A stretch of 64,000 nucleotides of DNA from RHKX01 sp046330415 (lineage in GTDB: Bacteria; Actinomycetota; Thermoleophilia; Solirubrobacterales; 70-9): positions 1-64,000 of the forward strand of contig JAXLSW010000015.1 in NCBI GenBank assembly GCA_046330415.1. Direction: 5' to 3'. How positions within the stretch are numbered: the first letter of the stretch is position 1; the number at the start of each line of letters is the position of its first letter. A program made the position numbers and the translations under genes. The notes under the pieces are model-generated. The model did not search any database. It saw only the letters and a list, made by a program, of their open reading frames with translations, and had not been told where the DNA came from. Below, piece by piece: positions 8,583 through 17,465 of this stretch.

Positions 8583-9629
8583 ATGGGAATGTTCTCCTCA
8601 CTCACCGGATTCGGGGGCCGCGACATGGCCGTCGACTTGGGGACCGCGAACACCCTCGTCTACGTGCGCGGGCGCGGCATCGTTCTCTCGGAGCCGAGCG
8701 TCGTCGCCATCGACTCCCGCAGCGGAGAGGTCCACGCGGTCGGCATGGACGCCAAGCGCATGCTTGGCCGCACGCCGGGGACGATCTCGGCCATCCGCCC
8801 GCTCAAGGACGGCGTCATCGCCGACTTCGACGTCACCGAGGAGATGCTCAGGCACTTCATCCAGAAGGTGCACCAGAACCGTTTCGCGCATCCCCGCGTC
8901 GTCGTCTGTGTTCCATCCGGCGTGACCGGTGTCGAGAAGCGGGCCGTCGAGGAGGCCTGCCTGGCCGCCGGCGCCCGCCAGGCCTACCTCATCGAGGAGC
9001 CGATGGCGGCGGCGATCGGCGCCGGGCTCCCGGTCGGCGAGCCGACCGGCTCGATGGTCGTCGACATCGGCGGCGGCACCAGCGAGGTCGCCGTGATCTC
9101 GCTCGGCGGCATCGTCGTCTCGCAGTCGATCCGCGTCGGCGGGGATGAGATGGACGACGCGATCGTCAACCACTGCAAGACCCACCACAAGCTGATGATC
9201 GGCCAGCAGACCGCCGAGGAGGTGAAGCTCGAGGCCGGCTCGGCCACCGTCCTCCGCGAGGAGGTCAAGACCGAGATCCGCGGCCGCGACATCGTCTCGG
9301 GGTTGCCGAAGACGGTGATGCTCAGCTCCGAGGAGGTCCGCGATGCACTCGCCGACCCCGTGAACTCGATCGTCGACGCCGTCAAGGAGACGCTCGACCG
9401 GACTCCGCCCGAGCTCGCCGGCGACATCATGGACCGCGGCATCACTCTGGCCGGTGGCGGGTCGCTCCTGCAGGGCTTCGACGAGCGGCTGCGCCAGGAG
9501 TGCCAGATGCCCGCGCAGCTCGCCGACTCCCCGCTCACCTGCGTCGCCGTCGGTTCGGGTCGCTCCCTGGAGGAGTTCGAGACGATCCACCGCGTCAACG
9601 CCAACCAGCGCCGCCGCCGACGGCGTTAG
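8583..9629 (+). CDS. mreB: Rod shape-determining protein MreB
   Basis: A 348-residue actin-like ATPase that forms membrane-bound filaments and steers side-wall peptidoglycan synthesis. The phosphate-1 loop (MAVDLGTANTLVY, near residue 15), phosphate-2 motif (MVVDIGGGTSEVAVIS) and adenosine motif (GGGSLLQG) are all present, and the GVTGVEKRAVEEA block is typical. An amphipathic MGMFSSLTGF leads the protein. The ATG at 8583 was chosen because it gives the usual N-terminus. It is the first gene of mreB-mreC-mreD-mrdA-rodA. Most rod-shaped Corynebacteriales lack MreB, so its presence argues against that order. Confidence 0.97.
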   Translation: MGMFSSLTGFGGRDMAVDLGTANTLVYVRGRGIVLSEPSVVAIDSRSGEVHAVGMDAKRMLGRTPGTISAIRPLKDGVIADFDVTEEMLRHFIQKVHQNRFAHPRVVVCVPSGVTGVEKRAVEEACLAAGARQAYLIEEPMAAAIGAGLPVGEPTGSMVVDIGGGTSEVAVISLGGIVVSQSIRVGGDEMDDAIVNHCKTHHKLMIGQQTAEEVKLEAGSATVLREEVKTEIRGRDIVSGLPKTVMLSSEEVRDALADPVNSIVDAVKETLDRTPPELAGDIMDRGITLAGGGSLLQGFDERLRQECQMPAQLADSPLTCVAVGSGRSLEEFETIHRVNANQRRRRRR

Positions 9630-9632
9630 GCG

Positions 9633-10496
9633 ATGTACCGGAAGCAGGTACGCAGGCGCCGCGCGGTCCTCGTCCTCCTCGTGGTCGCCTGCCTGATGCT
9701 GATCAGCATCTCGATCAGCGAGGCCGACAGCGGCCCGCTGCACCGCGTCCAGAACGGCGTCTCGGCCGTCCTCAACCCGATCGGGGAGGGGGCGAGCAGA
9801 GCGCTGAAGCCGGCCCGCGACCTCGTCAACTGGTTCGACGAGACGATCGACGCCCGTGGCGAGAACGAGGACCTGCGGCAGCAGGTCGCCGATCTGCGCG
9901 CGGAGCTGACCGCGACCCAGGACGCGGCGGAGAAGGCCGGCTACGCCGACGAGCTCGAGAAGCTCATGCAGGAATCGGCGCTCGACGCATACAAGCCCGT
10001 CGACGCAACCGTCACGGCGCACTCGGCGAGCACCTGGTACGGCTCGATCAGGATCGACGAGGGGAGCGATGACGGGGTCGCGGTCAACGACTCCGTGGTC
10101 ACCTCCCAGGGCCTCGTCGGCCGCGTCTCCAACGTCGGCGGCGGGTTCGCCGACGTCGGGTTGCTGACCGACGGCACCAGCGCGAACGCGGTGACCGCGC
10201 GGATCAGCGGCAAGGGCCCCGTGGGCACCGTGACGCCGGTCGTCGGCGCCCCCGGCAAGCTCGAGTTCACGCTGATCGAGGGCGGTGGGGAGTTCGACGA
10301 GGGCGACGAGCTCGTCACCGCAAGCTTCGAGATCCAGGGCGACCGCCGCTCCATCTACCCGGAGGGGATCCCGGTCGGCGAGGTCGACCAGGCGGTCCCC
10401 GCCGAGCAGGACGTCCAGGACCCCGTCCGGATCACCCCGTTCGTCGACTTCGACGACCTCAACGAGGTCACCGTGCTGACCGGAGGCCCGGGTTGA
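9633..10496 (+). CDS. mreC: Rod shape-determining protein MreC
   Basis: A 287-residue bitopic membrane protein of the elongasome. A transmembrane helix (about residues 10-28) is followed by a coiled coil (about 60-105, with the ENEDLRQQVADLRAEL heptads) and the double beta-barrel MreC domain, marked by WYGSIRIDEGSDDGV, VVTSQGLVGRV and GGGEFDEGDELVTA. It bridges MreB/MreD to PBP2 on the outer face of the membrane. It starts 3 bases after mreB, and its stop overlaps the TTG start of mreD (TTGA), so translation is coupled. Confidence 0.95.
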   Translation: MYRKQVRRRRAVLVLLVVACLMLISISISEADSGPLHRVQNGVSAVLNPIGEGASRALKPARDLVNWFDETIDARGENEDLRQQVADLRAELTATQDAAEKAGYADELEKLMQESALDAYKPVDATVTAHSASTWYGSIRIDEGSDDGVAVNDSVVTSQGLVGRVSNVGGGFADVGLLTDGTSANAVTARISGKGPVGTVTPVVGAPGKLEFTLIEGGGEFDEGDELVTASFEIQGDRRSIYPEGIPVGEVDQAVPAEQDVQDPVRITPFVDFDDLNEVTVLTGGPG

Positions 10497-11101
10497 TCGT
10501 CACCCCTCGCATCCTCCTGCGGCTCGTCGCGATCGTCTTCGCGGCCGTCCTGCTGCAGGTCGCCTTCTTCTCCGGCGTGCCGCTGCTCGGCTCCGTCGCG
10601 AACGTCGTTCCCGTGGTGGTCGTCGCGCTCGGGCTGCTCGGTGGCGCCGTGACCGGTGCCGTCTCCGGGTTCGCCGCCGGGATCCTCATCGACGTCATGG
10701 TCGGCGGCACCCTCGGCGTCAGCTCGCTGGCGCTGATGGCGGCCGGCTACGCGGCGGGCCGTTGGCGGGAGGGCTACGACATCGTCTCCTCGTTGGTTCC
10801 GCCGCTGCTGACCGGCGCGCTGTGCGGGGTGACCGCGCTTGCATACGGGGCGATGCAGCTCACCCTCGGCATCGATGCCACCGTCAGCCCGCTCGTCGTC
10901 CGCGAGGTCGTCGTGCAGGCGCTGCTCGGCGCGCTCCTGGCCATCCCCGTCTTTCCGCTGATCCGCCGCGTCCTGCGCCCGGCGCTCGTCGACGACTCGG
11001 TCCGGGCGCGCGCGAAGGCCGCCTCGGCGCGGGCCGGGATCGGCCGATCCGGCCCGTTCGCAAACATCCGTGGTGACCGCGGCCAACTGCGAGGCCTCTG
11101 A
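10493..11101 (+). CDS. mreD: Rod shape-determining protein MreD
   Basis: A 202-residue polytopic membrane protein with five or six hydrophobic segments and a charged tail rich in Arg and Ala. Sequence conservation in MreD is low, so the call rests on membrane topology, the VAFFSGVPLLGSVANVVP start and above all its place between mreC and the PBP2 gene. The TTG start overlaps the mreC stop by four bases, and the stop shares its last base with the ATG of mrdA, so all three are translationally coupled. It acts with MreC as a membrane scaffold for elongation. Confidence 0.9.
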   Translation: MIVTPRILLRLVAIVFAAVLLQVAFFSGVPLLGSVANVVPVVVVALGLLGGAVTGAVSGFAAGILIDVMVGGTLGVSSLALMAAGYAAGRWREGYDIVSSLVPPLLTGALCGVTALAYGAMQLTLGIDATVSPLVVREVVVQALLGALLAIPVFPLIRRVLRPALVDDSVRARAKAASARAGIGRSGPFANIRGDRGQLRGL

Positions 11102-13029
11102 TGTTCGGCGACGACAACCGCGCCCCGACCCACTCCCAGTTCTCCTTCCGGGTGAGCGTGCTCGGCGTCGTCGCGCTGCTCGCCTTCGCCGCGATCTTCT
11201 TCCGGCTCTGGTTCGTCGAGGTCCTCTCCGGCGAGGAGTACCTGAAGGAGGCGAACGCCAACCGGGTGCGCGAGATCCCGATCCAGGCGCCGCGCGGCCG
11301 CATCCTCGACGCCAACAAGCACGTCCTCGTCGGCAACCGGACGATCCTCGCCCTGCAGGTCCGCCCCGACAAGCTGCCCGACCGCGCCGACGAGCGCAAG
11401 AAGGTCCTGAAGCGGCTCTCCGACGTCGCCGACATGCCCTACGACAAGATCAAGCGGGAGATCCGCGAGCAGACCAAGCTCCTGCCCGCCAGCCCGGTGA
11501 CCCTCGAGCAGAAGGTCGATCCCGAGCTGGTCCTCTACCTGCGCGAGCGCCAGGACGAGTTCCCCGGCGTCACCGCCGAGCAGGTCTTCGTCCGCGACTA
11601 CCCCGACGGCTCCCTCGGCGCCCAGCTCTTCGGCTACGTGAGCGAGGTCAGCGCCGAGCAGCTCGAGGAGCCCGCCTACGCCGACCTCAACCCGGGTGAC
11701 CGCGTCGGCGCGACGGGGCTCGAGTCCCAGTACGACAACATCCTCCGCGGCCGCAACGGCGCCGTCCGGGTGCAGGTCGACGCGATGGGGAACCCGAGCG
11801 GGCCCGAGCAGTCCCGCGAGGAGCCGATCGCCGGCGACAACCTCGTTCTCACCGTCGACGAGAAGGTCGAGAAGGCGGGCCAGGCGGCGATCGAGAACTG
11901 GGGCGCGGGCAATCCCGGCGCCTTCGTCGCCATGAACGTCGACGACGGCTCGATCCTCGGCATGGGCTCCTACCCGACCTACGACCCCAACGTCTACACG
12001 CCGCCGGTCTCGACCAGCGCGATCAAGGCGCTGACCGACGACGAGGCGAAGCCGCTGCTCAACCGGGCGATCCAGGCCGGCTACCCGACGGGCTCGACCT
12101 TCAAGCTGATCACCGCGACGGCGGGGCTCGAGGACGACCTGATCACCCCGGAGGAGATCGTCGACGATCCCGGCTGCTACGAGCTCAGCGATACGGACAA
12201 GTTCTGCAACGCGGGCGAGGTGGTGAACGGCCCGATCAACCTGACCGACGCCCTGCGCGTCTCCTCCGACGTCTACTTCTACAAGCTCGCGGCGGAGCTC
12301 GAGAGCGACACCGACGAGGGCCTGCAGAAGTGGGCCGCCAACTACGGCTTCGGGAGCCTCACCGGCATCGACCTGCCGGGCGAGGGCGCCGGACTGCTTC
12401 CGACTCCGGAGTGGCGCGACGAGCTCTACGACAAGGCCGCTGACCCTGACTCCTGCGCGGGGACCAAGCGCGACTACACGAACTGCGGCGAGACCGATCG
12501 CAAGTGGTCGGTCGGCGACAACATCAACCTCTCCGTCGGCCAGGGCGACCTGAGCGCGACCCCGCTCCAGCTCGCCGTCGCCTACGCGGCGCTCGGCAAC
12601 GGCGGCGACGTCGTCCGCCCGCATCTCGCCGACCACGCCGAGGATGCGGAGGGCCAGGTGACCCAGGAGATCGAGCCGGCGCCGCAACGCCACATCGCCC
12701 TCGACCCCGAGGTGCGCGACGTGATCATGGAGGGCCTGCGCGAGGCGGCGATGGAGCCGACCGGCACCTCCTACCCGGTCTTCGGCGGCTACCCGGTCGA
12801 CATCGCCGGCAAGACCGGAACGGCCGAGAAGGGCCTGCTTCCGGACCAGTCCTGGTACGCGGCCCTGGCTCCGGCCGACGATCCCCAGTACGTCGTCGTG
12901 ACCACGATCGAGAACGGCGGATTCGGTGCGGAGACCGCCGCACCGGCCGCGCGTGAGATCCTCAACCAGCTGCTCGGTGTCAACGGAGGCCAGATCGAGA
13001 GCGTCGGCGGCGACGTCAACTCCGACTAG
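11101..13029 (+). CDS. mrdA: Penicillin-binding protein 2 (elongasome transpeptidase)
   Basis: A 642-residue class B PBP that cross-links peptidoglycan during side-wall growth, in partnership with RodA. A membrane anchor lies at about residues 15-40, the pedestal domain carries the APRGRILDAN motif, and the transpeptidase domain carries SxxK at Ser332 (GSTFK), an SxD-type second motif (SSDVYFYK) and KTG at Lys571 (GKTGTAEKG). The segment around DSCAGTKRDYTNCGETDRK holds paired cysteines that may form an extracytoplasmic disulfide. The ATG shares one base with the mreD stop. Its sequence context (mreBCD then rodA) identifies it as PBP2 rather than the septal PBP3. Confidence 0.95.
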   Translation: MFGDDNRAPTHSQFSFRVSVLGVVALLAFAAIFFRLWFVEVLSGEEYLKEANANRVREIPIQAPRGRILDANKHVLVGNRTILALQVRPDKLPDRADERKKVLKRLSDVADMPYDKIKREIREQTKLLPASPVTLEQKVDPELVLYLRERQDEFPGVTAEQVFVRDYPDGSLGAQLFGYVSEVSAEQLEEPAYADLNPGDRVGATGLESQYDNILRGRNGAVRVQVDAMGNPSGPEQSREEPIAGDNLVLTVDEKVEKAGQAAIENWGAGNPGAFVAMNVDDGSILGMGSYPTYDPNVYTPPVSTSAIKALTDDEAKPLLNRAIQAGYPTGSTFKLITATAGLEDDLITPEEIVDDPGCYELSDTDKFCNAGEVVNGPINLTDALRVSSDVYFYKLAAELESDTDEGLQKWAANYGFGSLTGIDLPGEGAGLLPTPEWRDELYDKAADPDSCAGTKRDYTNCGETDRKWSVGDNINLSVGQGDLSATPLQLAVAYAALGNGGDVVRPHLADHAEDAEGQVTQEIEPAPQRHIALDPEVRDVIMEGLREAAMEPTGTSYPVFGGYPVDIAGKTGTAEKGLLPDQSWYAALAPADDPQYVVVTTIENGGFGAETAAPAAREILNQLLGVNGGQIESVGGDVNSD

Positions 13030-13073
13030 ATTCCCGTTTCCCACCGTTTGCAGGAACTTCCCGACCAGACCAG

Positions 13074-14267
13074 ATGCCAACGCTAGCCCAGCCACAGACC
13101 TTCGACGAACGCAGCGCCGGATTCGCCGAGCGCACCGGGTTCCTGCGCATGGACCCGGTCGTCGCGATGGCCGGGATTGGGCTCGTCCTCTGCAGCATCA
13201 TCACCCTCGCCGCGACCACGCAGGGCGACGTCGCCGGTGACCCCTACTTCTTCACGATCAGGCAGAGCATCTACGCGGTCGTCGGCATCGCGCTGATGTT
13301 CGCGCTGGCCCGTTTCGACTACTCGCGCTTCCGCGAGCTCAGGGTCGGGATCTACGCGGCGATGATCTTCATGATCGTCGCCGTGATCCCCCTGGGCGAC
13401 ATCGCCCGCGGCTCGCGGCGCTCGATCGACCTACCTTTCTTCAGCTTTCAGCCCTCCGAGCTCGGCAAGCTTCTGCTCGTCATCGCTCTCTCGGGCTTCG
13501 TGATCGACCGGGCGAGACGGGAGCCCGAGTGGCGGCGCACAGCGCGGCTGCTCGCTCTCGGCCTCTTCCCCGCGGCGATCGTATTCGTGCAACCCGATCT
13601 GGGCACCGCGCTGGTCTACGTCGCGATCACGCTCACGATCCTCTTCGCCTCAGGGGTCCGCTGGACGCACTTCGCTGCGCTCGGCGGGATGGCCCTTGCG
13701 GCGGTGATGGTCGTGCTCGTGATCGCTCCGGCTGTCGGCCAACCGGTGCTCCACGGGTATCAGGCAGAGCGGCTGACGTCGTTCCTCAATCCGAGTGACG
13801 ACCCAGCCGATGCCAGCTATCAGACCAATCAGGCGCTCATCGCGATCGGGTCCGGCGGCAAAGTCGGACGCGGCGAAGACGCCACGCAATCCCAGCACGG
13901 CTTCCTGCCGGAGGGCCACACCGATTTCATCTTCGCCGTCGTGGCGGAGCGGTGGGGTTTCCTCGGCGCCGGGCTGGTCCTATCCCTCTACGCCCTGCTG
14001 ATCTGGCGGGCGCTGCGGATAACGACACTCTCGAAGAACTTGTACGGGAGCATGGTCGGGGCGGGAATCGCCGCGATGCTCCTCTTCCAGGTTTTCGTCA
14101 ACGTCGGGATGAATCTCGGGATCATGCCCGTGACGGGCATCCCGCTCCCGTTGATGACCTACGGCGGATCGTCGGTGCTGACCACCTTCATGGCGATCGG
14201 CGTCCTCCAGAGCGTCTATGTCCAATCGCAGCTCGCCTCCCCTGGCAGGGTCAGAAATGCTCTCTGA
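13074..14267 (+). CDS. rodA: Peptidoglycan glycosyltransferase RodA
   Basis: A 397-residue SEDS-family polymerase with about ten membrane segments that extends glycan strands from lipid II. Family blocks visible are QPSELGKLLLVIALSGF, VFVQPDLGTALVY, the GSGGKVGRGEDATQSQHGFLPEGHTDFIFAV loop (abbreviated here by its key GxxG, LPEGHTDFIFAV part) and the C-terminal GIPLPLMTYGGSS. The acidic residue of HTDFIF is in the expected functional position. It follows mrdA by 44 bases and completes the elongasome cluster; the FtsW paralogue is not here. The ATG at 13074 puts a short cytoplasmic tail before the first helix. Confidence 0.94.
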   Translation: MPTLAQPQTFDERSAGFAERTGFLRMDPVVAMAGIGLVLCSIITLAATTQGDVAGDPYFFTIRQSIYAVVGIALMFALARFDYSRFRELRVGIYAAMIFMIVAVIPLGDIARGSRRSIDLPFFSFQPSELGKLLLVIALSGFVIDRARREPEWRRTARLLALGLFPAAIVFVQPDLGTALVYVAITLTILFASGVRWTHFAALGGMALAAVMVVLVIAPAVGQPVLHGYQAERLTSFLNPSDDPADASYQTNQALIAIGSGGKVGRGEDATQSQHGFLPEGHTDFIFAVVAERWGFLGAGLVLSLYALLIWRALRITTLSKNLYGSMVGAGIAAMLLFQVFVNVGMNLGIMPVTGIPLPLMTYGGSSVLTTFMAIGVLQSVYVQSQLASPGRVRNAL

Positions 14268-14278
14268 GGTGAGCCACT

Positions 14279-16231
14279 TTGAAGAAGAAGATCCTCGTAT
14301 CGGTTGACGCCGGCGAAACGCGCGTAGCCGTACTCGAAGCGAAGGGAACCGCCCGCAAGGGCGGCGCTCAGGCCAAGGACGACAAGGACGACAAGGACGA
14401 CAAGGAGAAGAGCGAGAGCGGCGGCGGTCGCGGTCGCGGCGGTGGCCGCGGCGGCAGCGGCTGGCGCGTCGGCGAGCTCTACGTAGAGCGCCGCGGCTCC
14501 CGCTCGATCGTCGGCAACATCTACAAGGGCGTCGTCGACAACGTGCTGCCCGGGATGGAGGCGGCGTTCGTCGACATCGGGCTCGAGCGCAACGGCTTCC
14601 TGCACGTCGACGAGATCGTCACGCCCGACGGCAAGGCGCAGCCCAAGCGCGGTCATGGCAAGGGCCGCCGGATCGACGAGCTGATCAAGCGCGGCCAGGA
14701 GATCGTCGTGCAGGTCGTCAAGGACCCGCTGAAGACGAAGGGCGCGCGGCTGACCATGCAGGTCTCGATCGCGGGCCGCTACCTCGTCTACATGCCGCAG
14801 GGCGCCGGGATCGGCGTCAGCAGGCGGATGCCCGACGGCGAGCGCACTCAGATGCGCAAGAGCCTCGAGAAGCTCCACAAGCAGAACAAGGAGAAGGGCG
14901 GCTACATCGTCCGCACCGCTGCGCAGGGCGCCCGCCAGGAGGACTTCGAGCGCGAGATCGCCTACCTGCACAAGCTGCACGAGGTGCTCGACCGCCGCTC
15001 CGCCGACGTCGCGGCCCCGTCGCTCGTCTTCCAGGAGGCGGACCTGCCGATCCGGGTGCTCCGCGATGTCCTCGGCTCCGAGTTCGACGGCGCCGAGATC
15101 GACGACGAGAAGCAGTTCCAGCGCGTTACCTCGTTCTTCCAGCGAACGGCCCCGGAGCTCGTCTCCTCGGTCGAGATGCACTCGCACTCCGAGCACCTGT
15201 TCGAGCGCTACGGCGCCGAGGCGGCGTTCGAGTCGACGCTCTCACGGCGGGTCGACCTGCCCTCGGGCGGCTACCTGATCATCGACTACGCCGAGGCGCT
15301 GACGGTGGTCGACATCAACACCGGCTCCTTCACCGGCAAGGGGAAGGGGCGCCTCGAAGACACGATCACGAAGGTCAACGTCGAGGCGGCCGACGAGGTC
15401 GTCCGCCAGCTCCGGCTCCGCGACATCGGCGGGATCATCGTCATCGACTTCATCGACATGGCGCGGGCCAAGAACCGCGACCAGGTCCTTAAGACCCTGC
15501 GTAAGGCGCTCGACGAGGACCGGACCAAGACCTACGTGGTCGAGGTCTCGCCGCTCGGGCTTGTCGAGATGACGCGGCAGAACGTCACCGACGGGGTTCG
15601 CGAGATCCTCACGGAGCGCTGCCCGACCTGCGACGGCGAGGGCGTGGTCCGCTCCGCCGAGACGGTTGCGATCGACGTCCTGCGGAGGCTCCGCGACGTG
15701 GCTGACTCCGAAAAGGACGCCGAGGCGCACCTGATCCGGGTCAACCCGAAGGTCGCGCGCGAGCTGATGCGCCACGACAGCGGCCTGCTCGAACTCGAGG
15801 AGGAGCTGAAGCGGACGTTCCTGTTCGAGGGCGGCGACGCGCTCCCGATCGACACCTTCGAGGTGGCCGAGTCGGGGCCGCGGGCCGAGATCGAGCGCCG
15901 GGCGCTGCCGTTCGCGGTCGGCGACGAGGTGCTGCTGACCATCGACGAGCCGCACATGTACAACCCCGGCGATGCGGTCGCCAGGGTCGACGCGCTCGTG
16001 ATCACCGTGGGGGGCGCGGCGTCGCTCGTCGGGCAGCGGAAGCTGGTCCGGATCGACGCCATCGACCGCTCCTCCGGGGAGGCGACGCTGGTCGATGGCC
16101 CGCCCTCCGACAACGGAGCCGATGGAGATTCGCCCGACTCTCTAGAATCCGGCACCCGGCGCCGCGGCCGCAGAGGTGGACGGCGCCGTTCCCGCGCTGG
16201 GAGCGGTTCTCGCACCAGCACCGAAGATTGA
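14279..16231 (+). CDS. rng: Ribonuclease E/G family endoribonuclease
   Basis: A 650-residue RNase that cuts single-stranded RNA 5' of AU-rich sites, involved in rRNA maturation and mRNA decay. The S1 domain reads GNIYKGVVDNVLPGMEAAFVD, the DNase-I-like catalytic site has the Asp pair in VVDINTGSFTGKG and IVIDFIDMARAKNRDQ, and the zinc link is CPTCDGEG. Two features are unusual: residues about 24-62 insert a (DDK)n repeat and an RGG-type Gly/Arg stretch before the S1 domain, and the tail is Arg/Ser rich. The TTG start follows a GAGGTGAG ribosome-binding site. It precedes rplU by 19 bases, the usual actinobacterial arrangement. Confidence 0.93.
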   Translation: MKKKILVSVDAGETRVAVLEAKGTARKGGAQAKDDKDDKDDKEKSESGGGRGRGGGRGGSGWRVGELYVERRGSRSIVGNIYKGVVDNVLPGMEAAFVDIGLERNGFLHVDEIVTPDGKAQPKRGHGKGRRIDELIKRGQEIVVQVVKDPLKTKGARLTMQVSIAGRYLVYMPQGAGIGVSRRMPDGERTQMRKSLEKLHKQNKEKGGYIVRTAAQGARQEDFEREIAYLHKLHEVLDRRSADVAAPSLVFQEADLPIRVLRDVLGSEFDGAEIDDEKQFQRVTSFFQRTAPELVSSVEMHSHSEHLFERYGAEAAFESTLSRRVDLPSGGYLIIDYAEALTVVDINTGSFTGKGKGRLEDTITKVNVEAADEVVRQLRLRDIGGIIVIDFIDMARAKNRDQVLKTLRKALDEDRTKTYVVEVSPLGLVEMTRQNVTDGVREILTERCPTCDGEGVVRSAETVAIDVLRRLRDVADSEKDAEAHLIRVNPKVARELMRHDSGLLELEEELKRTFLFEGGDALPIDTFEVAESGPRAEIERRALPFAVGDEVLLTIDEPHMYNPGDAVARVDALVITVGGAASLVGQRKLVRIDAIDRSSGEATLVDGPPSDNGADGDSPDSLESGTRRRGRRGGRRRSRAGSGSRTSTED

Positions 16232-16250
16232 TCACGAACCGGATTTCGAG

Positions 16251-16865
16251 ATGCCCACATACGCGATAGTCGAAAGCGGCGGTAAGCAGTACCGCGTCGA
16301 GAAGGGCCAGTCCCTCCTCGTCGACCGCCTGTCCCAGGACGAGGGCGCGAAGGTGCCGCTGCGCGCGGTCATGTTCCGCGACGACGACAACACCGTGCTC
16401 TCGCCCGGCGACCTCGAGAAGGTCAAGGTCGAGGCGAAGGTGGCCGGCCACGAGCGCGGGCCGAAGATCCGCGTCTTCAAGTACAAGGCCAAGAAGGGCT
16501 ACCGCAAGCGCAAGGGCCACCGGAGCGAGCTCACTCGCCTGGAGATCACCGACGTCGCGATGCTGGGCCGCAAGCCCGCCGCCAAGAAGGCCGCCGAGGA
16601 CAAGCCCGCTGCAGAGGAGCCGAAGGCGAAGAGCGACGGACAGGGATCGAGCACTGCGGGGCTGCCCGACGGGCTCGGTAAGCCTGCGACTGAGGCGCTC
16701 GTTGAGGCTGGGCTGACAGATCTCGAGCAGGTCGCCGGCAAGACCGAAGCGGAGCTCCTCGATCTGAAGGGCGTCGGCCCGAAGGCCGTCGAGACGCTCC
16801 AGAAGGCGCTCGAGGACGCCGGCCTTTCGTTCAAGCAGACCGACGAGAGCGAGGAGAGCGACTAA
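16251..16865 (+). CDS. rplU: 50S ribosomal protein L21 with C-terminal helix-hairpin-helix domain
   Basis: A 204-residue protein. The first 105 residues are bL21 (MPTYAIVESGGKQYRVEKG to the KYKAKKGYRKRKGHRSELT block), a 23S rRNA-binding subunit protein. A Lys/Ala/Glu-rich linker (about 108-140) leads to a helix-hairpin-helix-like domain (about 143-195) with LTDLEQVAGKTEAELLDLKG and GVGPKAVETLQKAL. Normal bL21 ends near 103 residues, so this is a fusion or extension that could add nucleic-acid contacts. The ATG at 16251 was chosen over upstream in-frame starts because it opens the family N-terminus. Its stop overlaps the rpmA start (TAATG). Confidence 0.95.
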   Translation: MPTYAIVESGGKQYRVEKGQSLLVDRLSQDEGAKVPLRAVMFRDDDNTVLSPGDLEKVKVEAKVAGHERGPKIRVFKYKAKKGYRKRKGHRSELTRLEITDVAMLGRKPAAKKAAEDKPAAEEPKAKSDGQGSSTAGLPDGLGKPATEALVEAGLTDLEQVAGKTEAELLDLKGVGPKAVETLQKALEDAGLSFKQTDESEESD

Positions 16866-17122
16866 TGGCTCACAAGAAGGGGCTCGGCTCGAGCCGCAAC
16901 GGCCGCGATTCCAACCCGAAGTACCTCGGCGTCAAGGTGTTCGCCGGCGAGAAGGTCAAGGGCGGCGAGATCATCGTCCGTCAGCGGGGTACCCGCTTCC
17001 GCGCCGGTGACGGCGTCGGCCTCGGCCGCGACCACACGATCTTCGCCACCCGCGCCGGCACGGTCGAGTTCAGCTCCGGCCACCGCGGCCGCACCGTCTC
17101 GGTCGCCGCCGACTCCGAGTAG
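16865..17122 (+). CDS. rpmA: 50S ribosomal protein L27
   Basis: An 85-residue bL27, the subunit protein whose N-terminal arm reaches the peptidyl transferase centre. The sequence starts MAHKKGLGSSRNGRDSNPKY and includes GGEIIVRQRGTRF and GVGLGRDHTIFA, diagnostic of the family. There is no Firmicutes-type cleavable N-terminal extension. The ATG overlaps the rplU stop, so the two are translated together. A strong hairpin follows 8 bases after the stop. Confidence 0.98.
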   Translation: MAHKKGLGSSRNGRDSNPKYLGVKVFAGEKVKGGEIIVRQRGTRFRAGDGVGLGRDHTIFATRAGTVEFSSGHRGRTVSVAADSE

Positions 17123-17129
17123 CAGCGCC

Positions 17130-17172
17130 GAGTGGCTCAACCTGGCGGCGCGACCGCCAGGTGGGACCACTC
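17130..17172 (+). terminator. Long hairpin after rpmA
   Basis: ACCTGGCGG (17140-17148) pairs perfectly with CCGCCAGGT (17154-17162) around a 5-base loop. An outer stem GAGTGG (17130-17135) with CCACTC (17167-17172) extends it across a small internal loop. There is no T-tract. It probably ends or attenuates the rplU-rpmA transcript before obgE. Confidence 0.55.
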
Positions 17173-17205
17173 GACGAGAGTTCTTAGCGCTCAGCCGCCT
17201 GCCAC

Positions 17206-17223
17206 CCGGCTGGCTGCAGCCGG
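17206..17223 (+). other. Hairpin in the rpmA-obgE gap
   Basis: CCGGCTG and CAGCCGG form a perfect 7-bp stem around GCTG. It is one of three hairpins in the 343-base gap before obgE, which otherwise shows no credible gene. Confidence 0.4.
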
Positions 17224-17263
17224 GGCTCGTCTGGCTGCCCACCGCCCAGATGTGGGGCGCATA

Positions 17264-17282
17264 AACCACCTCTGACGTGGTT
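17264..17282 (+). other. Hairpin in the rpmA-obgE gap
   Basis: AACCAC and GTGGTT pair around a 7-base loop. It is the only AT-containing stem of the three in this gap and could be an operator half-site pair as well as an RNA hairpin. Confidence 0.3.
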
Positions 17283-17465
17283 CGCGCGCCCGGCGACGAT
17301 GGTTGAGCGCTCCCGCAGCCGGCCCGGCCGCCTCGACGACGCTGTGGCACGTGCGCCGTCGACGGCTCGTGCGTCGCCGCTTTGCCTCGCCCGGGCGCCG
17401 GGTAGCACCGGCCACGCCTTCACCGAGACGGCCGTCGACGCCGCTCATCCACCATCCTCCCGCCC

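Noticed and set aside
17132..17275. 47-codon frame after rpmA
   Set aside because: It lies across the hairpins, has no ribosome-binding site and no recognisable product.
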